Source: an uncultured Bdellovibrionales bacterium
GTDB lineage: Bacteria > Bdellovibrionota > Bdellovibrionia > Bdellovibrionales > JAMPXM01
NCBI GenBank assembly: GCA_937927435.1
Contig: CALBDW010000106.1
Coordinates: forward strand, 1-53,178
Reading direction: 5' to 3'
Length of the DNA stretch: 53,178 nt
The position numbers were made by a program, and so were the translations under genes. The notes beneath the pieces are model-generated. The model saw only the letters and a program-made list of their open reading frames with translations, was not told where the DNA came from and searched no databases. The stretch's first letter is position 1. Each line of letters begins with the position of its first letter. Positions 33,001 to 41,754 of this stretch are shown here, in pieces.

Positions 33001-35274
33001 TCAGACGCGCTCGAGGCGGGCATACTTGGCGACGAACTTCTTCACGGTATGGTCGGCGAAGACGACGCTGACTTTGAGGTCGGCGCCTGATCCTTCGATT
33101 TCGAAGATCGAGCCGACACCGTAAGTGGGATGCCGGACCTTCATGCCTTTTTTGAACTTCGGCTCCTCAAAGTCGCTGTCGTACGTTTCGTCGGCGAAAT
33201 CCTCGTAGTTCGGCATTTCGTCCATGAGCGGATGCCGTTGGTAGCCGCTCGAACCGTATCCATAGCTGCTGGATGAGTGAATGCGGCTTCGCATGCGGTC
33301 GACGAAGCTCGGGCGTCGAATGCTGGTTTGGTGGATCACGCCTTCCTTCGGAAGCTCATTCAAGAAACGGCTCGGTGGGTTTTGTTGGTCCGCGCCCCAA
33401 ACTTTCCGGTTGCGTGCGTAAGTGAGGTAGAGCTTCTTTTGGGCGCGGGTCATACCGACGTAACACAGACGCCGTTCCTCTTCGATCGCTGTCGGGTCGG
33501 TGCTTTCGTTGGCCGCGCGCAGGCCGCTCGGGAAAAGGTTTTCTTCCATTCCCACGATGAAGACGACGGGGAATTCGAGCCCCTTGGAAATGTGAAGAGT
33601 CATGAGGGTGACGGCGCGCTCACTTTCGCCTTCAAGAGTGTCTTGATCGGAGACGAGAGCCATTTCTTCGAGAAACGCTTGCAGAGTTCCCTCTTCGCCG
33701 CGCTCTTGGACGAATTTCGCAATCGCGTTGTCGAGTTCTTCAAGGTTCTCAATACGGCTTTGAGCTTCGGGCGAATCTTCTTCCTTGAGACGCTGCACGT
33801 AGCCTGTGTTGTCCAGAATCATGTGGTAAAGATCGGTGAGTGAGACCACACGCGCCTCTTCGCGAAGGCCGTCGAGCAGATCGAGGAAGGCGCGCAGTCG
33901 CCGCGTTGTCGTCGGGTTGAATTCCCGCATGTCAACCGCGCGTGCAGTCGCCTCAATCATCGAAAGATTATGAAGAGCGGCGTACTCTTCGAGGCGGTCG
34001 ACCGTAGCTTTTCCGATCCCGCGGACCGGCACATTGATGATGCGTTTGAAGGCGATGTCGTCGGTCGGGTTCAAGATGAGCTTCATGTATGCGAGGATGT
34101 CCTTAATCTCCATGCGTTCATAGAACTTCATCCCGCCGACGATTTTGTACGGAATATTCCGCATCCGGAATTGCTCTTCAAGAACCCGTGACTGCGCGTT
34201 CGTGCGGTAAAAGACCGCGATCTCCTCGAAAGAATATTCGGTTGTGTCGAGAAGGTTGTGGATTTCGTTCACGACGTACCGGGCTTCATCGTATTCGTTG
34301 TTTTCCTCGCGGACGATGATAGGGTCGCCCAACTCGTTTTCCGTGAATAACGTTTTGTCTTTTCTTTGCGAGTTATTGCGGATGACGTGGGTCGCCGCGT
34401 TGATGATCGTTTGGGTCGAGCGATAGTTTTGCTCGAGTTTTACGACCTTCGCGTCGGGGAAGTCTTTCTCGAAATCGAGAATGTTATGGATATCCGCGCC
34501 CCGCCACGAATAAATCGACTGGTCTTCGTCACCCACGACGCAGAGATTGCGGTGCGCCTGCGCGAGCTTCTGTACCAAGAGATATTGGATACGGTTCGTG
34601 TCTTGGTACTCATCGACCATGATGTACTTGAATTTCTTCTGGTACATCTCGAGAACCGCCGGATAGTCGCAGAAGAGAAGATGGGTTTTCATGAGTAGGT
34701 CGCCGAAGTCTAGCGAGTTGGCGCGTTTCATCTCTTCTTCGTATTTGGCGTAAACCTGCAAGCTGCGCTCGTCCATCAGGCGCGGGTGCTTCTTGATATC
34801 CTCGGGCGTGAACCCTTCGGTTTTCGCTGCGTTGATTCGCGCGACGAAGTTCTTCGCGGGATGCATTTTATCATCGATGCCGAGAGCGCCTAAGACTTTC
34901 TTAAGCATCGCCAACTGGTCGGCGGCGTCGTAGATCCCGAAAAACGGCTGGTAGTCGAGCAAGTGGATGTGTTCGCGCAAAATACGCGCGCAAATGGAGT
35001 GAAACGTGCTGATCCAGAGGCGCTCATGGATCGCGATACCGGCCTTCTTTAGGAGCGCGAGAATGCGGCTTTCCATTTCCTTCGCCGCTTTATTGGTGAA
35101 GGTGACGGCGAGGATCTCGTCCGGCGCCGCCAGCCCTTGCGCGATGATGTTCGCCGCCCGGTGGGTGAGGACGCGGGTTTTGCCGCTGCCGGCGCCCGCG
35201 AGAATCAAGAGCGGCCCGGAAAGGGTCTCAACTGCCTCTTTTTGCTCAGAATTTAGGGACGTCGTGATCGACAT
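33001..35274 (-). CDS. pcrA: UvrD/PcrA/Rep-type superfamily 1 DNA helicase
   Basis: 3'-5' DNA helicase of 757 residues for repair or replication restart. All SF1A motifs are visible: Q-motif LNSEQKEAV, Walker A LAGAGSGKT, motif II VDEYQDTN, GDEDQSIYSWRGAD (III), LEQNYRST (IV), TLHISKGLEFPVVF (V) and YVGMTRAQKKLYLT (VI). The C terminus carries the PcrA/UvrD beta module (GMKVRHPTYGVGSIFEIEG) preceded by a Ser/Tyr/Gly linker. The end resembles PcrA, but UvrD cannot be excluded. AGGAG is about 11 bases before the ATG. Confidence 0.94.
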   Translation of the reverse strand: MSITTSLNSEQKEAVETLSGPLLILAGAGSGKTRVLTHRAANIIAQGLAAPDEILAVTFTNKAAKEMESRILALLKKAGIAIHERLWISTFHSICARILREHIHLLDYQPFFGIYDAADQLAMLKKVLGALGIDDKMHPAKNFVARINAAKTEGFTPEDIKKHPRLMDERSLQVYAKYEEEMKRANSLDFGDLLMKTHLLFCDYPAVLEMYQKKFKYIMVDEYQDTNRIQYLLVQKLAQAHRNLCVVGDEDQSIYSWRGADIHNILDFEKDFPDAKVVKLEQNYRSTQTIINAATHVIRNNSQRKDKTLFTENELGDPIIVREENNEYDEARYVVNEIHNLLDTTEYSFEEIAVFYRTNAQSRVLEEQFRMRNIPYKIVGGMKFYERMEIKDILAYMKLILNPTDDIAFKRIINVPVRGIGKATVDRLEEYAALHNLSMIEATARAVDMREFNPTTTRRLRAFLDLLDGLREEARVVSLTDLYHMILDNTGYVQRLKEEDSPEAQSRIENLEELDNAIAKFVQERGEEGTLQAFLEEMALVSDQDTLEGESERAVTLMTLHISKGLEFPVVFIVGMEENLFPSGLRAANESTDPTAIEEERRLCYVGMTRAQKKLYLTYARNRKVWGADQQNPPSRFLNELPKEGVIHQTSIRRPSFVDRMRSRIHSSSSYGYGSSGYQRHPLMDEMPNYEDFADETYDSDFEEPKFKKGMKVRHPTYGVGSIFEIEGSGADLKVSVVFADHTVKKFVAKYARLERV

Positions 35275-35437
35275 TTTAGCGGGTACTCCTAAGGCACAAG
35301 ACCTGCATAAAAACGCATTGGGTTGACGTTAGCTTCGGGATTGGTCCCTGGAACGGCAAAATAGCCGGGGCTTGGATCCCTTGGTACGGCGCTCGCTGAC
35401 CGTTTTTGTCACTCCGGGGGCACTTTAAGCCAGTTGC

Positions 35438-36730
35438 GTGGTGTTTGTGAAGCATTCAAACGGAATCGTTGCACTCTTCAAATCCGGGTCCTCCGTTTTA
35501 ACGGTTCTAGGGGCTTTCTGCGCCTTTCTGGCGGTCGGCTGCGGTCGAAGCACGGACACCGCGGAAAACCTTTACCGGATTCCCTGGCCCGGGGAAGACG
35601 GGAAATATTCTTTGCAGGCGGTGCCGCTCACAGGCTTTGACCAGCCGGACACGTTGCAGGGCCGATACGTGCAAATCTTTGTGAATCCTTATGCGCGCAA
35701 CGGACAAATCGCAAGCCACACGCCGATCGGCCGCTTTGTGCGTTCCAAAGAGGGCGTTCTGGTTCCCGCCGACTATACCAGTCTGCAAGCGGCTGTCGTT
35801 CACGCTCATTTCGAGCGGTTCCACCGGATGAACCAGGAGCTGGGCGTGGAACTCAATTGGCCTGTGAAAGTCGGCATCCGTTCGCAAGTCAAAGACCGCT
35901 GGGGCGTGATTCGCAACAACGCCATTTTTGACGGCCGTCTCGATACCCTTCTTTTGGTGCCGTTTGTTTCGAAGAAGGGACTTCCAATCGCGCTCAACGC
36001 CGGAATCCTGGCGCACGAGCATTTTCACATGATTTTCCAGCACTCTGTTTTGAAGCGCGTCCGATTTAAGAGGAAAGAGCGTCTGGAAGTCGGCGGCAAA
36101 TTTTCCGAATGGAGCAGCGGACACGAGGAACTCAGTTCCGAGGCGAAAACGATGGCCGCCGAAGAAGACCCGTCTCTGTACGCGAGTTTGTTCAACGAAT
36201 TTAATATGCGCGCCTTGAACGAGGGACTTGCGGATTTCTGGGGTTGGGTTTATACGGGTGACCCCGATTTCATCCGGCATTCCTTGCCGTCCGAATCTCC
36301 TTACCGTCGTTTGGACGTGAAGGTTAAAAGCCTGCTTGGTCGCGAGTGGATCAAAGGAATGGTGTTCAACCAAGTTACGGAAAAACCGTACAGCGAGCAG
36401 ATCCTCGGCGAAAACATTTACCAGTTGGGCTCGACGTACGCGCGCGTGCTTCACGAACTCGCCACGGCGACGAGCGAAGACGAGGGCCGTTCGTTCGAAA
36501 GCCGTCTCAAGTTCGCACGGACGGTCGTAAAGTCGCTGCCTTCCTTTGCTCGGGCGACGATGAAGGCGGAGGCCTCGGGCGATTACGTTTCTCCGAACAC
36601 ATTCCTGAGGGCTATCTACGAAAACTGGCCGGTGCGGGATGATTCGGTGTGCAAGCTCTTTAAGCGCATTGCCGCAGCAGACGAAGACTCGTTCAGCGAC
36701 GAGCTTCAATGCTCGAGCGCGGAGGAGTGA
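35438..36730 (+). CDS. Lipoprotein with HExxH metallopeptidase motif
   Basis: The 430-residue predicted lipoprotein (lipobox AVGC in FLAVGCG) is not assigned to a named family. A zinc-protease site is visible: HEHFH (His193, Glu194, His197) in GILAHEHFHMIF. A second acidic ligand, Glu262 in LNEGLADFWGW, lies 65 residues after the last zinc His. This spacing is longer than in thermolysin or M1 but fits some gluzincins. The start is uncertain: GTG codons at 35438, 35441 and 35447 all lack a clear ribosome-binding site. Its TGA overlaps the ATG of the next barrel gene (TGATG), so the pair is coupled and may work together at the outer membrane. Confidence 0.75.
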   Translation: MVFVKHSNGIVALFKSGSSVLTVLGAFCAFLAVGCGRSTDTAENLYRIPWPGEDGKYSLQAVPLTGFDQPDTLQGRYVQIFVNPYARNGQIASHTPIGRFVRSKEGVLVPADYTSLQAAVVHAHFERFHRMNQELGVELNWPVKVGIRSQVKDRWGVIRNNAIFDGRLDTLLLVPFVSKKGLPIALNAGILAHEHFHMIFQHSVLKRVRFKRKERLEVGGKFSEWSSGHEELSSEAKTMAAEEDPSLYASLFNEFNMRALNEGLADFWGWVYTGDPDFIRHSLPSESPYRRLDVKVKSLLGREWIKGMVFNQVTEKPYSEQILGENIYQLGSTYARVLHELATATSEDEGRSFESRLKFARTVVKSLPSFARATMKAEASGDYVSPNTFLRAIYENWPVRDDSVCKLFKRIAAADEDSFSDELQCSSAEE

Positions 36731-37266
36731 TGATGCTGTTCCGTGCGCTCCTCTTCGTGGTTTTTCTTTGTACGGGAATGGTCGCGTCCGCCGCTCCGCT
36801 CGTGAGCGTCGGTCTCGGAGTGATTTACGAAAAGAGTTCCGATGGGCGGACGATCGAAACGAGAACACCGTATGCGATCGGCGGCGGCTACCGTTTCTCC
36901 GAACTCGATGTTCACGTTGAGTATTCCATGTTCCGCGCGGGCGACGGCGAATCGCTCGTCAAAGTTGATAGAGAATACCACGAGTTCATGCTCTGGGCCC
37001 GACGTTTTTTTCTGCCGGAGTGGAGTGTTCAGCCTTACGCGGGCGCGGGAATAGGGCTTCAATTCGAGAAAGTCGAAACGTCGTTTGATCAAGAGGTGAG
37101 CCGAGAAACCGGTGATCCCGGTGCTGTTTACGCCGCGAAAGCCGGGATGCGTTTTCCGTTGGACCGGCACTTCGAAGCCTTGATTGAGGGGAAAGTCGCG
37201 GTCGCCGCTCGCTACCCATCGGAGCCTCTTTGGGGGTTAGGAGCGGCGGCGGAAATTCATTTCTGA
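36730..37266 (+). CDS. Small outer-membrane beta-barrel protein
   Basis: The 178-residue protein has a signal peptide (LLFVVFLCTGMVASAAP) and a strand-rich body with alternating hydrophobic residues, ending GLGAAAEIHF. The terminal Phe and eight-or-so predicted strands resemble OmpW/OmpX-sized barrels or the outer-membrane beta-barrel (opacity-type) fold. The start at 36730 overlaps the stop of the preceding HExxH lipoprotein gene and has GGAGGAG upstream; an ATG at 36733 is equally possible. It is convergent with the SPOR gene, with 5 bases between the stops. Confidence 0.7.
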   Translation: MMLFRALLFVVFLCTGMVASAAPLVSVGLGVIYEKSSDGRTIETRTPYAIGGGYRFSELDVHVEYSMFRAGDGESLVKVDREYHEFMLWARRFFLPEWSVQPYAGAGIGLQFEKVETSFDQEVSRETGDPGAVYAAKAGMRFPLDRHFEALIEGKVAVAARYPSEPLWGLGAAAEIHF

Positions 37267-37271
37267 AATGA

Positions 37272-38024
37272 TCAGCGTTGGATCTTTTGGATGATCGCCG
37301 ACGGCAGCGACGTTTGCTTCAAAAGTTGCGCGCGATATTCCATCGCTTCTTTCTGGGTTTTGAACGTACCGACGCTTACACGGTACCAAGTTTTTCCTTG
37401 CACGTTCGCTTGCACCGGGAACGCCGGGAAGCCTTGTTTGATCAATTCGTTTGCGTGTTCTTGCGCGGCTTCAGGCGTCGGATAAGAAGCCACTTGAACC
37501 GTGAATTGGACGTCTTGCGAAGTTCCCACTGTTTTCGGAAGGCTCGACGGAACGCGGTTCGGCTCTTTCGGACGAGCCGGTTCGGTCGGGGCCGCGTTTT
37601 GAGCGATGCGCATCGCGGCCTTGCTCGCAGCCGACAGATCGGGCTTGGCGGAGGCGGCGACGGCCGGTTTGACCTCAGGTTCGCTTTTTGCGATCTCAGC
37701 TTTTTCCGATTTCACGAACTGTTCCGACAAAGCGGCGATCTCTTCTTGACTGATCGTTTCGTCGATTTGCGGTTCTTTAGACGCTTGCGTGAACTCCGCT
37801 TGGGTGTCGAGAGCGGCGAAATCTGCCTCTTCCGTGTCAGAGTCGGTCAATTTCGCGAAGCCGCTGCGCTGAAAGTCGCTTTCGAGAGCTTTGAGTTGGT
37901 AATCACTGTCGCTCAGTTGTTTGCCGAAATACACGCCGGAAGAGAAAGCCAGAAGCGAGATAAAAGCCATCATTAACATTTTGAGGACAGTGTCGATTCG
38001 GGAACTTCCAGACTCATTTTTCAT
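37272..38024 (-). CDS. SPOR-domain membrane protein
   Basis: Bitopic protein of 250 residues. It has a short cytoplasmic N terminus, one membrane helix (residues ~15-33, MLMMAFISLLAFSSGVYFG), a long Ala/Glu/Lys-rich periplasmic linker, and a C-terminal SPOR domain (residues ~168-248: DVQFTVQVASYPTPEAAQEH, GFPAFPVQANVQGKTWYRV and GTFKTQKEAMEYRAQL). SPOR domains bind denuded septal glycan, so it is probably a divisome or cell-envelope protein like FtsN/DedD. GGAG lies about eight bases before the ATG. Confidence 0.9.
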   Translation of the reverse strand: MKNESGSSRIDTVLKMLMMAFISLLAFSSGVYFGKQLSDSDYQLKALESDFQRSGFAKLTDSDTEEADFAALDTQAEFTQASKEPQIDETISQEEIAALSEQFVKSEKAEIAKSEPEVKPAVAASAKPDLSAASKAAMRIAQNAAPTEPARPKEPNRVPSSLPKTVGTSQDVQFTVQVASYPTPEAAQEHANELIKQGFPAFPVQANVQGKTWYRVSVGTFKTQKEAMEYRAQLLKQTSLPSAIIQKIQR

Positions 38025-38154
38025 TTAATTTTCTCCGTGATTTCGCATCCTACGAAAAGACTCTGTTATGGAGAGGCTTAAATCTATGGTATCGGTCGTT
38101 TGGTGCATTGGTCAACGTGTCAAAACCTTGACAAGAGCGCGGTCTGGGGTGTTC

Positions 38155-38970
38155 ATGGCGGGAATGTCCGATGTGAGTTCATCCAAATACGAGCCGTTTT
38201 TACAGGTTGCTGTGCAGGCCTGCGATGGGGCAAGGCTCATTCTCGATAGACATTACGGCAACTTACGCAATTTAGAGGAAAAACTTCATGCCGGCCTCGT
38301 GAGCGACGCCGATCGGGAAAGCGAGGCATATATTTTTGATACGATCCGGAAGGCGTTTCCGTCCCACGCCATCCTTGGCGAGGAAACGGGCATGCATAAC
38401 AAGACCGGCTCCAACGCGCTTTGGCTGGTCGATCCCTTGGACGGGACAACGAATTTTGTTCATCAATTCCCGGTTTTTTGCATCAGTATCGGATTTGCGC
38501 TTGACGGCGAACTGGTCGTCGGTGTGGTCGATGCCCCGAAATTGGGAATGAGGTTTCACGCGGTGAAAGGTGGCGGAGCCTATCTCAACGGGGAGCGGAT
38601 CCGCGTGAGCAGCCGGTCGACTTTTCACGAAGGGCTTTTCGCGACGGGATTTTCTCAACGCGACGACACTTTGGACCGGCAAATGGACCTGGTCGCGATG
38701 ACCATCAAAGAAGCGCGCGGAATCCGTCGGGCCGGAGCGGCCGCGTTGGATTTGTGCTTCGTCGCCAAAGGTTCTTTTGACGTTTTCTGGGAAAAGAACC
38801 TATCGCCTTGGGATATGGCCGCGGGGGCTTTGATCGCCGCAGAAGCCGGCGCGGTCGTCACCGACATCGACGGCAATCCTTTCGATATCCACGGAACATC
38901 GGTCTTGTGCGGCACTCCCGCCCTTCATGCCGAGATGTTAAAGAGGATGAAGTCGGTGTCAAAGCATTGA
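38155..38970 (+). CDS. suhB: Inositol-1-monophosphatase family protein
   Basis: Mg2+-dependent sugar/inositol phosphatase of 271 residues. Metal-binding motifs are complete: ILGEETG, then VDPLDGTTNF, and SPWDMAAGALIAAEAGAVVTD. In many bacteria SuhB also acts in rRNA antitermination. The start at 38155 (MAGMSDVSS) has GGGG upstream; an ATG at 38164 is also possible, and an ATG at 38068 would add 29 non-family residues. It lies upstream of the flagellar operon but is separated from it by the sigma-54-type promoter. Confidence 0.93.
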   Translation: MAGMSDVSSSKYEPFLQVAVQACDGARLILDRHYGNLRNLEEKLHAGLVSDADRESEAYIFDTIRKAFPSHAILGEETGMHNKTGSNALWLVDPLDGTTNFVHQFPVFCISIGFALDGELVVGVVDAPKLGMRFHAVKGGGAYLNGERIRVSSRSTFHEGLFATGFSQRDDTLDRQMDLVAMTIKEARGIRRAGAAALDLCFVAKGSFDVFWEKNLSPWDMAAGALIAAEAGAVVTDIDGNPFDIHGTSVLCGTPALHAEMLKRMKSVSKH

Positions 38971-39078
38971 CTCATCCGCCACGTTTCACTGGTCCAGTCC
39001 GGTTTGTTTTTCACCGAATCGAGGCTTAAGAACGCGTACAGACACGTTTTAGGCGCGCGCCTTTAACAAAGGTCGCGT

Positions 39079-39093
39079 TGGCACCGGTGTTGC
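39079..39093 (+). promoter_or_regulatory. Sigma-54 (-24/-12) promoter of the fliL flagellar operon
   Basis: TGGCACCGGTGTTGC followed by T, a full match to the TGGCAC-N5-TTGC consensus. The predicted start is near 39105, 35 bases before the fliL GTG. Sigma-54 control of flagellar genes is well known in several proteobacteria. Confidence 0.85.
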
Positions 39094-39139
39094 TCTTTCG
39101 AGGCTCAGGACGTTCTGTCTGAGTTTCCAGGAGGCCGGT

Positions 39140-39679
39140 GTGGCGGAAGAGAAAGCGGCGGCGCAAACGGAAGAAGCGCAAGGCGGCGCGAGCGGTAAGC
39201 CGATCATCCTCTATGCGTTGGTTCTCATCAATATGTTGGTTGTTGGCGGCGTCGGATTGATGCTTTACCTCAAAAGCCAACAGGATCAGCGCCAAATGAA
39301 GGCCATCGATGCGGCCGTCAACGGAATCGTTGAAGGCGAGCATGGCCAAGGGCAAGACTCCTCCGAAGAGGAGTTCATCGGTAAAACGATCCCGCTTGAA
39401 ACTTTTCTCGTGAACCTTTCCGGGAATCGCGGGAACAAAATTTTAAAAGTCGTCATGGAGCTTGAGGTCGAGGGCGACAGGATCGCGGAGGAGATCGACA
39501 AGCGTAAACCCCAGATCCGCGACATTATCATCATTCTTCTCTCGAGCAAGACATACGCCCAGGTGAGCACGGCCGAGGGTAAGGAACATCTGCGCGAGGA
39601 GATCCGCGACACGGTGAACTCGTTCCTGAGCAAGGGCAAGATCAAACGCGTTTTGTTCACCGAATTCGTGTTCAACTGA
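39140..39679 (+). CDS. fliL: Flagellar basal-body-associated protein FliL
   Basis: Inner-membrane protein of 179 residues that surrounds the stator and supports motor torque. An acidic/Ala-rich cytoplasmic start is followed by one membrane helix (residues ~23-43, ILYALVLINMLVVGGVGLML) and the conserved periplasmic SPFH-like domain (LETFLVNLSG, KILKVVMELEVE, RDIIIILLSSKTYAQV, KRVLFTEFVFN). GTG start with AGGAGG five to six bases upstream. It is the first gene of a co-directional flagellar operon running to fliA. Confidence 0.94.
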   Translation: MAEEKAAAQTEEAQGGASGKPIILYALVLINMLVVGGVGLMLYLKSQQDQRQMKAIDAAVNGIVEGEHGQGQDSSEEEFIGKTIPLETFLVNLSGNRGNKILKVVMELEVEGDRIAEEIDKRKPQIRDIIIILLSSKTYAQVSTAEGKEHLREEIRDTVNSFLSKGKIKRVLFTEFVFN

Positions 39680-39701
39680 GTGCGATTGGAGTGATTCAAG
39701 G

Positions 39702-40709
39702 ATGAGTCAGGTTCTTTCACAAAGCGAAGTTGACGCGCTTTTGGCGGCGGTATCGGAAGGGGAAATCGCCGTCGAATCCGGCGGCGCTGGCGGCGGCGAC
39801 GGGGGGGCGAAAAACGATCCAGGAAAAGTCGTCGTCGTCTACGACCTCACAAGCCAGGACCGAATTATCCGCGGCCGGCTTCCTCAACTCGACGTCATCT
39901 ACGAAAAATTCATGCGCTCGTTCCGGGTTTCCCTTTCGAGCGCGTTGAGAAAGATCGCGGCCATCAACCACGCGAGCACGGACTTCCTGAAATTCGGCGA
40001 GTTCATCAATACCTTGCCGATGCCGACGTGCATGAGCGTCCTGCGTTTCAACGCTCTCCGCGGTTCGGCGCTTCTCGTGATCGAAAGCAAGCTCGCTTAC
40101 GCGCTCGTCGACAGCTTTTTCGGCGGTGACGATCGCCCGTATACGAAGGTGGAAGGTAAGGACTTCACGCCGATTGAGCTTTCGATCGTCCGGAAAGTCG
40201 TCGAACTCGCGATCGACGACCTCGAGCAGGCGTGGGCTTCGGTCGAGAAAATCGATTGCAGCTTCGTGCGTACTGAGGTGAACCCGCAGTTCGTCGGTAT
40301 CGTTCCGCCGACTGACGTCGTCATCGCATCCACGTTCGATGTCGAGTTGGAGAACGCAAACGGGACCATCACGCTCGTGATCCCGTACGCCACGATCGAA
40401 CCGATCAAGCAGAAGCTGCAGAACGGTTTCCAAGTTGAGTCGGACCAGACGGACAAGAAGCTCTGGGCGGGGATCATCCAAGAGCAGCTGATGGAGACGA
40501 TGGTCGATATTAAAGTCGATCTCGGCTACACGGAGATCACGCTCGGCGAACTCATGAAGCTGAAGCCGGGAGACGTGATCCCTCTCGACCAGGACTCGAA
40601 TGCCGAGTTCGACGTACAGGTCGAAGGTATCAGGAAGTTCAAAGCGTATTACGGCATCAATCATGGATCGGTCGCGGTCCAGATCACCAGAAGAATCACT
40701 AAGGAGTAG
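39702..40709 (+). CDS. fliM: Flagellar motor switch protein FliM
   Basis: C-ring component of 335 residues. The N-terminal CheY-P-binding peptide is present (LSQSEVDALLAA), followed by a Gly/Ala linker (residues ~24-36). The middle domain has the GGXG-like loop (FFGGDDRPY) and the C-terminal FliN-homologous domain is present (GYTEITLGELMKLKPGDVIPLD). AAGG precedes the ATG. It lies between fliL and fliN, the usual order. Confidence 0.96.
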   Translation: MSQVLSQSEVDALLAAVSEGEIAVESGGAGGGDGGAKNDPGKVVVVYDLTSQDRIIRGRLPQLDVIYEKFMRSFRVSLSSALRKIAAINHASTDFLKFGEFINTLPMPTCMSVLRFNALRGSALLVIESKLAYALVDSFFGGDDRPYTKVEGKDFTPIELSIVRKVVELAIDDLEQAWASVEKIDCSFVRTEVNPQFVGIVPPTDVVIASTFDVELENANGTITLVIPYATIEPIKQKLQNGFQVESDQTDKKLWAGIIQEQLMETMVDIKVDLGYTEITLGELMKLKPGDVIPLDQDSNAEFDVQVEGIRKFKAYYGINHGSVAVQITRRITKE

Positions 40710-40714
40710 GAACC

Positions 40715-41044
40715 ATGGCTGAGGACAAAGGTAATGCTGCGAGCGCCCTCGAAGGCGCGGCCGAGGGCCAGGAATCCAAACGGGAGCGCAATCTCGACTT
40801 GATCCTCGACATCCCGTTGAGAGTCACGGTCGAGCTTGGCCGCACGAAGATGGTCGTCAGCGAACTCCTCAATCTCGGGCAGGGGTCGGTGATCGAGCTG
40901 AACAAGCTTGCCGGCGAGCCGATGGAAGTTCTGGTCAACGACAAACTTGTGGCTCGCGGCGAAGCCGTCGTGGTTAACGAGAAGTTCGGCGTTCGTCTCA
41001 CGGATATCATTTCGCCGGCTGAACGAGTTGAACAGTTGAAGTGA
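40715..41044 (+). CDS. fliN: Flagellar motor switch protein FliN
   Basis: C-ring protein of 109 residues. A ~28-residue charged N-terminal region precedes the SpoA/FliN domain (ILDIPLRVTVELGRTKMVV, LLNLGQGSVIELNKLAGEP, VLVNDKLVARGEAVVVNEKFGVRLTDI). AAGGAG is upstream of the ATG. Starts 5 bases after fliM. Confidence 0.96.
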   Translation: MAEDKGNAASALEGAAEGQESKRERNLDLILDIPLRVTVELGRTKMVVSELLNLGQGSVIELNKLAGEPMEVLVNDKLVARGEAVVVNEKFGVRLTDIISPAERVEQLK

Positions 41045-41754
41045 GGATGCGGCAGATGAAGGTTTTCGGATTCCAGCGAGTGCTTTTGGCAGCCATCCTG
41101 TTTTCGGTTCCCGTCGCGAATGCGAATGACGAACTGATTCCACCGGCGACTCTTATCGTTGACGCCGCGGAACCTCAGGAAAGCGTCGTGGTCGCCGCAG
41201 CGGACCCGGTCGCTGAAGCGGCGGCCGAGGTGGCGGCGGAACCCGATGTGCCCGTGCCTTCGAAAGGGGAGATTGCGAAACTTCCCGAAAAAGAGATTCC
41301 CGTGTTTACTGGCGCCAAGCAGGAAAGGCGGGCTGAAGGTGGAAATCTCGCGCGCCTCATGATCACGCTCGGCATTTTGACCGCAGTCGTGGGCGGCGCG
41401 TACTTCGCTCTCAGACGTTGGGCGAACCGCAAGGGCGGCGACACGAAGAGTCCGAAAATCAAGATTCTCACACAACACTCGCTCGGCCCGAAGAAAAGCC
41501 TCGCCATTATCAACGTGGCGGGCGAGTCAATTCTCATCGGCATTACCGACCACAATATTTCGATGTTGAAGACGCTTTCGCTGATCGACGACGAAGTGCC
41601 GGAATCGGTGCCGACGACATTCGGAAAAGCGATGGCGGCATTCGATGACGACGACGATTACGACGCCCTCGGCCCCGCAGACCGGGATGAGTTTGCGATG
41701 AGGGGTCTAGATGAGATCCGGGACCGTGTATCGAGACAGTTCGAGGTGAGATAA
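41041..41754 (+). CDS. fliO: Flagellar biosynthesis protein FliO
   Basis: Assembly factor for the FliP ring of the flagellar export gate. The 237-residue product has a signal-like N terminus (LLAAILFSVPVANA), an Ala/Glu/Pro-rich periplasmic stretch, one membrane helix (LMITLGILTAVVGGAYFALRRW) and the FliO domain (IKILTQHSLGPKKSLAIINVAGESILIGITDHNISML). The periplasmic extension and signal peptide are longer than in E. coli FliO. The start at GTG 41041 overlaps the fliN stop; ATG codons at 41047 and 41056 are alternatives. Confidence 0.87.
   Translation: MRMRQMKVFGFQRVLLAAILFSVPVANANDELIPPATLIVDAAEPQESVVVAAADPVAEAAAEVAAEPDVPVPSKGEIAKLPEKEIPVFTGAKQERRAEGGNLARLMITLGILTAVVGGAYFALRRWANRKGGDTKSPKIKILTQHSLGPKKSLAIINVAGESILIGITDHNISMLKTLSLIDDEVPESVPTTFGKAMAAFDDDDDYDALGPADRDEFAMRGLDEIRDRVSRQFEVR

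Noticed and set aside
38128..38133. TTGACA just upstream of suhB
   Set aside because: A full -35 match, but it is too close to the start codon and no -10 box follows at suitable spacing.
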